Of a stretch of 64,000 nucleotides of DNA, positions 58,372-64,000 are shown in pieces. The notes below the pieces were generated by a model. That model saw only the letters and a list, made by a program, of their open reading frames with translations. It had not been told where the DNA came from and ran no database searches. This stretch comes from Stigmatella ashevillena (GTDB taxonomy: Bacteria > Myxococcota > Myxococcia > Myxococcales > Myxococcaceae): positions 3,838,425-3,902,424 of the forward strand of contig NZ_JAQNDM010000002.1 of assembly GCF_028368975.1 (NCBI RefSeq), given 5' to 3'. Position numbers and translations under genes: made by a program. Positions within the stretch are counted from its first letter, which is position 1; each line of letters opens with the position of its first letter.

Positions 58372-59220
58372 ATGGACGTCGCCCTCGTCACCTATGCCGG
58401 CCTGCCCGGGCTCGACGCCCACGATGCCTTGCTCGTTCCCGCGCTCGCGGACCTGGGGCTGAAGGCCCGCCCCTGCCTGTGGGATGATCCCCAACTGGAC
58501 TGGAGCCTTCCCCAGGTGACGGTGGTGCGCTCCGTCTGGGACAGCCACCTGCGGCGAGACGCTTTCGTGGACTGGGCCGCCCGGGTGGGCCGCCTCACCC
58601 GGCTCTACAATCCCCCCGAGGTGCTGCGCTGGAACACCCACAAGGCCTACCTGCGCGAGCTGCAAGCCCAGGGCATCGCTTTCACACCCACCGTCTGGGT
58701 TCCCCCCGGGGGAACGGTGAACGTGGAAGCGCTGATGCGCGAGCGGGGGTGGCAGGCGGTGATCCTCAAGCCGGTGGTGTCCGCCGACGCGCTGAAGACA
58801 TACCGCTTCGCGCATGCCGAGGCCGCGCGGGCCCAGGAGCAGCTGGCCCTGCTGGCCGCCGAGGGCGAAGTGATGGTGCAGCCCTACCTCACCACCTTCG
58901 ACACGGAAGGGGAGCGCGCCTACATCTTCTTCGATGGGGCCTTCAGCCACGCCGTGCGCCGACCGCCGGGCCTGAAGGACGCGCCCCGCACCTTCCAGGC
59001 CCCGCATCTGCTCGAACCCCGGCCCGAGGAGCTCCGGCTCGCGGAGGAGGTCCTGGCCGCCGTGGGCCAGCCCCTCTTGTACGCCCGTGTCGATGTGGCC
59101 ACGGATCTCTCGGGGCGCCCTTGCCTGCAAGAGCTGGAAGCGACCGAGCCTCACTTGTTCCTCGGACTCGACGGCCACGCCCCGCTGCGCCTCGCCCAGG
59201 CCATTGCCCGGAAACTGTAA
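58372..59220 (+). CDS. ATP-grasp (RimK-like) ligase
   Basis: A 282-residue enzyme. VRSVWDSHLRRDAFVDWAARVGRLTRLYNPPEVLRWNTHKAYL is the typical N-terminal part of glutathione synthetase/RimK-like ATP-grasp proteins. ILKPVVSADALKTY, VMVQPYLTTFDTEGERAYIFF and ARVDVATDLSGRPCLQELEATEPHLFL carry the ATP and metal ligands. Such enzymes join a carboxylate to an amine via an acyl phosphate. The substrate is unknown. It starts 8 bp after the kinase stop and is probably cotranscribed with it. Confidence 0.85.
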   Translation: MDVALVTYAGLPGLDAHDALLVPALADLGLKARPCLWDDPQLDWSLPQVTVVRSVWDSHLRRDAFVDWAARVGRLTRLYNPPEVLRWNTHKAYLRELQAQGIAFTPTVWVPPGGTVNVEALMRERGWQAVILKPVVSADALKTYRFAHAEAARAQEQLALLAAEGEVMVQPYLTTFDTEGERAYIFFDGAFSHAVRRPPGLKDAPRTFQAPHLLEPRPEELRLAEEVLAAVGQPLLYARVDVATDLSGRPCLQELEATEPHLFLGLDGHAPLRLAQAIARKL

Positions 59221-59329
59221 CCGTGAGTGCGGCACGGTGGACGCTTGTCCCTCCATTCCGCTGATTCGTGGACACCTCCCCAGCGAGACATCTGCGAAAG
59301 GGCCCGGCCCGGTGTTTAATCGGTCCTCC

Positions 59330-59875
59330 ATGGCGCGCTCCCTCTTGCTCTCGCTCCTCGTCCGTCAACACATGGCCCTCAAAGCGCGGTTTCAGGCCCG
59401 CTACCCTCACCCCTGGCTGGTCTGGGAGGCAGGCGCCTGGAATGTGCCCGAAACGGGCGTGCAGAACGTCGCGGCCACCCAGCTCCCCGCGCCGGATCTC
59501 CGCGACTGCCTGCCCGCGGGAGATGCGCTCTGCTTCGAGCTGATCCCCCCCAGCAGCCCCCAGCGCGTGCTGCGGCTGGGCCGCGCCTCGAGCAACGAGC
59601 TCGTCATCAACGATGCCACCGTCTCGCGCGAGCACATCACCCTGTCCTCGGACGCGGAGGGGCAGTGGCGGGTGGAGGCGCTGTCCACGGCGGGCCTGGT
59701 GAAGCTCGACGGGGCGCTGTTGCAACCGGGACGCCCCTACCCCTTGAAGCCCGAGGCGCACCTCGAGCTGGGCGATGCGCGGCTCACCTTCCATGGCCCG
59801 GAGGACTTCTCGGCCCGCCTGGGCCGCATCGCCGCCCGTCTGACCGAGCAGATGAACCAGGCCCGGGTAGGGTAA
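59330..59875 (+). CDS. FHA-domain protein
   Basis: A 181-residue protein. The first 75 residues are unrecognised (ARYPHPWLVWEAGAWNVP). An FHA domain follows at about 75-160: VLRLGRASSNELVINDATVSREHITL, then GLVKLDGALLQPGRPYPLKP, with the Arg and Ser of the phosphothreonine site visible. It would bind phosphorylated partners of the nearby Ser/Thr kinases. It lies 109 bp after the ATP-grasp gene and is convergent with the TPR gene. Confidence 0.82.
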   Translation: MARSLLLSLLVRQHMALKARFQARYPHPWLVWEAGAWNVPETGVQNVAATQLPAPDLRDCLPAGDALCFELIPPSSPQRVLRLGRASSNELVINDATVSREHITLSSDAEGQWRVEALSTAGLVKLDGALLQPGRPYPLKPEAHLELGDARLTFHGPEDFSARLGRIAARLTEQMNQARVG

Positions 59876-59908
59876 CCGTCGGCAGGGCACCGAGCCCGGG
59901 CCGCGAAC

Positions 59909-60616
59909 TCAGCGGGCCGAGACGGTGCCGAGGGACGTGGGCCGGGGATCCGGCGCGGTCACCGCGTAGACGATTCCGCCCGTCAGCAGCAAGGCCGCCC
60001 CGGCTCCCGCCCAGACCCACCACTTGTGCGTGAGGGGCTCTCGCACCTCCTTCACCCTCGGCGCCAGGGCAGACCGAGACACCGAGGAAGTGCCCGAGGT
60101 GCCCGAGGTGCGGCTGCTCACCGCCTGGCGCTCGGCCTCCTTGAGGGAGACTTCCCGCTTTGGCACGGCCCGCGCGTCCGATTCGCGGACCGCCGCGGCC
60201 GTGGGGCGTTCGGGCTTCGGCTTCGAGGCCGCCTGTGCCCGGGCGTCCATCTCCGTGATGAGCTCCTTCACCATGGGCGCATTGGGCGGCTCCTTCTCCG
60301 AGAGGGACAGGTAGCGCCGGTAGAAGGAGGCCGCGTGCTCGTAGCTGCCGAGCTGGCGGTGGCACTGGGCCACGTTGAAGAGGAAGGCGGGCAGGGGCAC
60401 CAGCCTGTAGGCCGCGTCGAATGACGCCAGGGCCTGACGGTAGTTGCCCTTCTCATAGAAGGCGTTGCCCTCGGCGAACTTCACCCGGGCCTCGGCCTTG
60501 GCTTGCTCCGTGGGAGCCGCGGCCCGCGCGGCCAGGGGCATCAGCAGCCCCAGCAGCAACACGAGACCGAGGAGCCGTCCTCCCCGCTCACATCGCGAAC
60601 GGATCAATGAGTTCAT
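59909..60616 (-). CDS. Exported TPR protein with C-terminal membrane anchor
   Basis: A 235-residue protein. A signal peptide (LLGLVLLLGLLMPLAARA) is followed by a TPR-like segment FAEGNAFYEKGNYRQALASFDAAYRLVPLPAFLFNVAQCHRQLGSYEHAASFYRRYL, a typical myxobacterial repeat. A charged linker and a C-terminal helix (WWVWAGAGAALLLTGGIVYAV) follow. Its start overlaps the end of the kinase gene upstream by 29 bp, so the two are coupled. It may present a scaffold for the kinase in the envelope (inference). Confidence 0.8.
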   Translation of the reverse strand: MNSLIRSRCERGGRLLGLVLLLGLLMPLAARAAAPTEQAKAEARVKFAEGNAFYEKGNYRQALASFDAAYRLVPLPAFLFNVAQCHRQLGSYEHAASFYRRYLSLSEKEPPNAPMVKELITEMDARAQAASKPKPERPTAAAVRESDARAVPKREVSLKEAERQAVSSRTSGTSGTSSVSRSALAPRVKEVREPLTHKWWVWAGAGAALLLTGGIVYAVTAPDPRPTSLGTVSAR

Positions 60617-62099
60617 CGCGCTTGATATCCTTCCGGGACGTGGCCTTCGACGGCGCGGCCTTCGACGGCGCGGCCTTCGACGGCGCGGCCTTCGACGGCA
60701 CGGCCTTGGGCAACGCGGCCGGAGCCACCACCGGCGCCGGGACCTTCGTCAGGGGCACCTCGAGGAAGGCGTTGGCATCCAAGCGCACCTCTCGCTCCTG
60801 AGAGACGTGACCGGCCAGCTCCACGCGCAGCCCCAGGGCCTCGTTGGATCTCGGCAACTGCTTCACCAGCGGGGTCACCCCGAGCGGCTCGCCGGTGTCC
60901 GCGCGCACCACCCGCGCCCCCGCGGGCACCGTGCGCACATCGAGCGTGACCGGCTCCGCCACGACCACGGGTGCTGCCACCACGGCCGCTTCCGAGCGCC
61001 ACAGGCTCTCCATGCCCCGCCAGGTGAGTCCCCCCGCCAGCATCGCCAACGCCATGCCGCCGATCAGCACGGGCGCACGCCGGTGATGCAGCAGAGAGGT
61101 CTTCACCGCCTTCATGCGGCGGGTGGGGATGGAATCCTCGTCGTCCTCGTCCAGCGCCACGTCCGAGCGCTTCACGCCGCCGAGCATCAGCAGCGCGGTC
61201 GTCACCTCGGCGAGCTTCTGAGGCCGGGCCTCCGGCTCCTTGGCGAGGCAGCGCAGCACGAGCGCCGCCAGCGAGGGCGGCATGGGCTCGCCGGACGCCA
61301 ACCGGTCCGGCAACGCCGGCGGCGGCTGGGTGATGATCTGCACCACGAGCTGCCCGAAGGCGGGCGCCTGGAACGGTGGGTGCCCCGCCAGCAGCTCATA
61401 GAGGAGGTTGCCCACGGCATAGATGTCGGCGCGGTGGTCCACCGGCAGCCCCGCGGCCTGCTCGGGCGCCATGTAGGTAGGCGTTCCAATGATGGTGCCG
61501 TCCAGCGTGCCGTTGGTCCCCTCGGAGGTGAGGATCTTCGCCACGCCGAAGTCGAGCACCTTGACGAAGTCCACCATGCCGCTGCGGTGGGTGAGAAAGA
61601 GGTTGTCGGGCTTGACGTCCCGGTGCACCACGCCCAGCGCGTGCGCCGCGCCGAGCGCCGCGCACACCTGGACGCCAATGCGCTGGATGCGCTCCAGCGT
61701 CAGCCGGTCCTCCCGCAGCACCTGGGCCAGGCTCTGCCCGCGCAGCAGCTCCATCACGCAGTAGACGAGCCCCTTGTCCGGCTCCTCCACGAAGTCGAAG
61801 ATCTCCACGATGTGCTCGTGGTTGATCTGGTTGACGGAGCGGGCCTCCTGGAAGAAGCGCCGCACGAAGCCACTGTCCCGGGCATGCTCGGGACGAAGCA
61901 CCTTGAGCGCCACCTGCCTCCCAAGCCGCACGTGGCGTGCCTGGAAGACCCGGCCCATGGAGCCTTCGCCCAGAAGCCGTTCGAGCTGATAGTTGCCCAG
62001 GACATCTCCTTCCTGGATTTCCCTATCGCTCCGGCCCGTGTTGTTGGGGGAGGACATGCTGGAAAGCACGGTCTGCGCGATGAGGTCTTCACCACCCAT
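60588..62099 (-). CDS. Ser/Thr protein kinase with one membrane helix
   Basis: A 503-residue protein. Kinase motifs are LLGEGSMGRVFQARH, VALKVLRPE, HRDVKPDN, VLDFGVAKIL and MAPEQAAG (residues about 37-300), a standard active set. A juxtamembrane stretch with acidic DEDDEDS precedes one helix (VLIGGMALAMLAGGL). The external part is a PEGA-like beta domain (VRTVPAGARVVRADTGEPLGVTPLV). The C-terminus is a low-complexity PSKAA repeat coded by 15-bp units. It overlaps the downstream TPR gene by 29 bp. Confidence 0.88.
   Translation of the reverse strand: MGGEDLIAQTVLSSMSSPNNTGRSDREIQEGDVLGNYQLERLLGEGSMGRVFQARHVRLGRQVALKVLRPEHARDSGFVRRFFQEARSVNQINHEHIVEIFDFVEEPDKGLVYCVMELLRGQSLAQVLREDRLTLERIQRIGVQVCAALGAAHALGVVHRDVKPDNLFLTHRSGMVDFVKVLDFGVAKILTSEGTNGTLDGTIIGTPTYMAPEQAAGLPVDHRADIYAVGNLLYELLAGHPPFQAPAFGQLVVQIITQPPPALPDRLASGEPMPPSLAALVLRCLAKEPEARPQKLAEVTTALLMLGGVKRSDVALDEDDEDSIPTRRMKAVKTSLLHHRRAPVLIGGMALAMLAGGLTWRGMESLWRSEAAVVAAPVVVAEPVTLDVRTVPAGARVVRADTGEPLGVTPLVKQLPRSNEALGLRVELAGHVSQEREVRLDANAFLEVPLTKVPAPVVAPAALPKAVPSKAAPSKAAPSKAAPSKATSRKDIKRDELIDPFAM
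60646..60705 (-). repeat. Tandem 15-bp repeat in the kinase C-terminus
   Basis: Three identical units TTCGACGGCGCGGCC (plus strand) and a fourth with one change (GCACGGCC) encode Lys-Ala-Ala-Pro-Ser repeats. Unit length 15 bp, as in the NGLSV arrays, but unrelated sequence. Copy number can change in frame. Confidence 0.95.
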
Positions 62100-62383
62100 G
62101 GGAGAGAAACCTTTCCATGAGAGGGTTCCTCAGCAACCCACTTGTTCCGTTCCCGTTCCCTGAAGAGGTGATCCGGACAGATGCGCCGTCCACCTCCGGA
62201 CACTCCCGCTGCCCTCCAAGGCAGCCCTACCGGCGACTACCTGGAGGCCTCGTCCAACGGGAGCGGATCAGCCGCCCCTGCCCCGGACGCCGACGTTCTG
62301 CGTCGACGGTACAGTCCGATTGAGCAGCAACGATGGGTGTTGCCCCGGGCACGAAGGCGGTGAAGCCCGGCACCGGGAGACGT

Positions 62384-62647
62384 TCAGCAGGCCTCACCGT
62401 TCGGGCCGGTCTCGTCCACCTGGCCGTCGCAATCGTCGTCCACGTAGTTGCCGCACACCTCCGGCTCGGGGAGGCAGCAGTACTGCAAGTCGCGCAGCGT
62501 GGCGCAAACATACCCCTGGCCGCCGCAGTCATCGTCGGAGGCGCAGGAGTAAGGCTTGTCCTCCGGGAAATCGACACTGCAACCCGAGGACATTCCGACG
62601 AGGGCGGCGCAGAGCCACAGCTTCAAGGAGAAGGAAACGGAATTCAT
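62384..62647 (-). CDS. Small MopE-like Cys-rich lipoprotein
   Basis: An 87-residue lipoprotein. The signal ends at MSSGCSVDFPEDK (lipobox SSGC). SCASDDDCGGQGYVC and CGNYVDDDCDGQVDETGPNGEAC follow; the latter is the myxobacterial metal-binding-type motif (N-x-x-D-x-D-C-D-G-x-x-D-E), probably binding calcium. The ATG at 62647 has GGAG ten bases upstream. It starts 2 bp after the PEGA-protein stop, so the two form an operon. The 284 bp after the kinase start upstream (62100-62383) show no supported gene. Confidence 0.75.
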   Translation of the reverse strand: MNSVSFSLKLWLCAALVGMSSGCSVDFPEDKPYSCASDDDCGGQGYVCATLRDLQYCCLPEPEVCGNYVDDDCDGQVDETGPNGEAC

Positions 62648-62649
62648 GT

Positions 62650-63876
62650 TCAGAAGCTCCCGCCGAAGACGACGTGAAGGCCGGTGGAGGAGGCCGGCGC
62701 GGTGCCAGCCCCAGGGGCCACCGGAGGCGGCGCGCTCTTCGTGGGGACGACCACCAACCACACCACACTGCCCGCCGTGACCGCGGCGCCCCCCGCCATC
62801 AAGGCCGTGGCGAGCTTGGCCTGGCCTTGCGCATCGATGCGCTCACCGCGGGTGATATCGATGACCCCATCTCCGTCCGCGTCCACGGCTTTGTCCCCGA
62901 CCTTCTTGGCATCGCTGCCCAGGAAGGCACCCACCCCCACCGCGACCAGTCCCGCGATGGCGGTGTAGAGCGCGGGCCGCTTGAAGAGAGAGGGCCCGGA
63001 AGGACCGCTGCTCTTCTTCTTCTTCTTCGCGGAGGCCACTTCATCCCCAGGCCCCTCGGGCGAGGGGCCCGCCGACTCCAGGTACACGTCCACCGACGAC
63101 GTCTCTCCGGGCTTGAGGTTCAACGTCTTCGTATAGGTGGAGTACTCCTCCGCCTCGACCGTGAGCTTGGACTCGACGGGCGGCACGCGCGCCTCGAGGC
63201 TCCCCACGCCCAGCGTCTTCTCGCCCAGGCGCACCACCGCCTGGGACACGTTGACGTTCACCTTGAGCACGGCCCGGGGCCGCGCCAGGGACTTGAGGCG
63301 GTCGGACAACAACCGGGCGCCGCCCTGCTGGAACTTCGCATCCTTGGGGGACCGGCCCGTCAGCGAGTCCGTCTCCACCACGCCGCGGTCGTGATCATAC
63401 GTCCACAGCCGCAGCGTCCACCCCTCGTCCTCCAGCGCCAGCCGCGCGGTGACGAGCAGGTTCGCGTCCAGCGTCTCCGCAGGCTCGGCCAGACAGGAGG
63501 CCGACGTGCACTTCAGCGCCGTCTCGTACCCATCCGACAGCCGCTCCTTGGTCTCCTTGAGGGAGGCACCCAGCGCCGCCTGTCCGACACCGCGCACAGC
63601 GACATACAAGGAACGGAGCCAGCGGCCCGCGACGGCGGCGCCCGCCCGCTCGGGCGTGTCCAGGCCCAGCACGACGACGCGCGGCAACAGCTCCGCGCCC
63701 GCCGACTCGGCCGAGAGGTCCATGCCGACCGAGGGATCTGCGGTGTCCTCGGTGTCGGACGCGTCAGAGGGAGGGGGCTCGGAGCCGGACAGGTCCAGCC
63801 CCATACCCTGGGCCTGGGCGGCAGAGGCCAGCACCAGCATGAGCAAGAGGGCGAAGCCAACGGCGGAAGTACGCAT
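62650..63876 (-). CDS. Exported PEGA-domain protein
   Basis: A 408-residue protein. A signal peptide (VGFALLLMLVLASAAQA) is followed by an acidic Ser/Asp-rich linker (SGSEPPPSDASDTEDTADP). A domain of unknown function (about 60-195: RVVVLGLDTPERAGA; LTARLALEDEGWTLRLW) precedes a PEGA-like beta domain (LKVNVNVSQAVVRLGEKTLGVGS; LNLKPGETSSVDVYLE). A Lys-rich segment, a helix (LYTAIAGLVAVGVGAFLG), a DADGDGVID calcium-type loop and a second helix follow. The ATG at 63876 gives the best signal peptide. It is probably an envelope structural or signalling protein, cotranscribed with the small lipoprotein. Confidence 0.75.
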   Translation of the reverse strand: MRTSAVGFALLLMLVLASAAQAQGMGLDLSGSEPPPSDASDTEDTADPSVGMDLSAESAGAELLPRVVVLGLDTPERAGAAVAGRWLRSLYVAVRGVGQAALGASLKETKERLSDGYETALKCTSASCLAEPAETLDANLLVTARLALEDEGWTLRLWTYDHDRGVVETDSLTGRSPKDAKFQQGGARLLSDRLKSLARPRAVLKVNVNVSQAVVRLGEKTLGVGSLEARVPPVESKLTVEAEEYSTYTKTLNLKPGETSSVDVYLESAGPSPEGPGDEVASAKKKKKSSGPSGPSLFKRPALYTAIAGLVAVGVGAFLGSDAKKVGDKAVDADGDGVIDITRGERIDAQGQAKLATALMAGGAAVTAGSVVWLVVVPTKSAPPPVAPGAGTAPASSTGLHVVFGGSF

Positions 63877-63914
63877 ACCCCCTTCTACCCCGACGCCTCG
63901 CGACACGGAATGGA

Positions 63915-64000
63915 TTAGAAGGACGGAGAGGACTCCCACGAGGTCAGGAAACGTGCCAGGGCCTGGGCCTTGGAGCGCAGCGTCTCCACCTCGATGTACT
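63915..64000 (-). CDS. 3' end of an unidentified gene
   Basis: The last 27 codons of a minus-strand frame end in TAA at 63915-63917 (residues YIEVETLRSKAQALARFLTS, then WESSPSF). It is clean, helical-looking sequence in the same direction as the following PEGA gene. The rest lies beyond the window, so no function can be given. Confidence 0.5.
   Translation of the reverse strand, partial: YIEVETLRSKAQALARFLTSWESSPSF

Overview
The window is a high-GC stretch of a myxobacterial chromosome, most likely suborder Cystobacterineae (Myxococcus, Stigmatella, Archangium, Cystobacter and relatives). The grounds are a complete carB-type carotenoid operon ending in two MerR/B12-type regulators (CarA and CarH), a MYXO-CTERM surface protein, a DUSAM-domain protein, DUF4215 and MopE-like Cys-rich lipoproteins, four Ser/Thr protein kinases and two large hybrid histidine kinases. 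The genus cannot be fixed from the sequence alone.

Left part (1-13.2 kb). This is accessory in character. It holds a truncated DUF3500 lipoprotein, a secreted protein with two DTG motifs like a pepsin-type aspartic protease, a basic-tailed protein, and a lipoprotein with a PD-(D/E)XK-like C-terminus coupled to a DUF3396 immunity-type gene, which is a SitA/SitI-like candidate. A remnant of a glyoxalase gene abuts that toxin gene. Next come a compact, unrecognised three-gene operon (P-loop ATPase, Rossmann-like protein, basic/beta protein), a WYL regulator divergent from a DHFR-family gene across a perfect palindrome, an acyl-CoA ligase, and a MYXO-CTERM polysaccharide-lyase-like protein. An IS5-family element has landed exactly on the stop codon of that last gene.

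Middle (13.3-31.7 kb). A 1350-residue kinase-ATPase-TPR protein comes first. It is followed by a hybrid kinase coupled to an OPT transporter, a second Ser/Thr kinase, and three tandem paralogous lipoproteins with perfect NGLSV repeats, two of them behind covarying leader hairpins. An MFS transporter, a DUF2071 protein, a 2OG-Fe(II) oxygenase, a TPR lipoprotein and a subtilase close this part.

Carotenoid region (31.8-42.9 kb). The minus-strand operon reads crtE-crtI-crtB-crtD-crtC-glycosyltransferase-crtYc-crtYd-acyltransferase-carA-carH. Most junctions are 4-bp ATGA or TTGA overlaps. It would convert prenyl diphosphates to phytoene, then to desaturated, hydroxylated, monocyclised, glycosylated and acylated carotenoids, under light and B12 control. 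Upstream of crtE an array of 11-bp repeats overlaps the predicted promoter and faces a divergent redoxin-like gene. A 15-bp stretch of the array recurs 0.6 kb away, ahead of a beta-propeller hybrid kinase.

Right part (43.2-64 kb). This holds the hybrid kinase, a QorR/QorB-like pair, a metallophosphoesterase, a second lipoprotein/partner pair (Cys-rich lipoprotein plus DUSAM protein), a MarR-SDR pair sharing a 16-bp palindrome, a 1500-residue amidohydrolase lipoprotein with a lamin-tail-like end, two further Ser/Thr kinases, an ATP-grasp enzyme, an FHA protein, TPR and PEGA proteins and a MopE-like lipoprotein.
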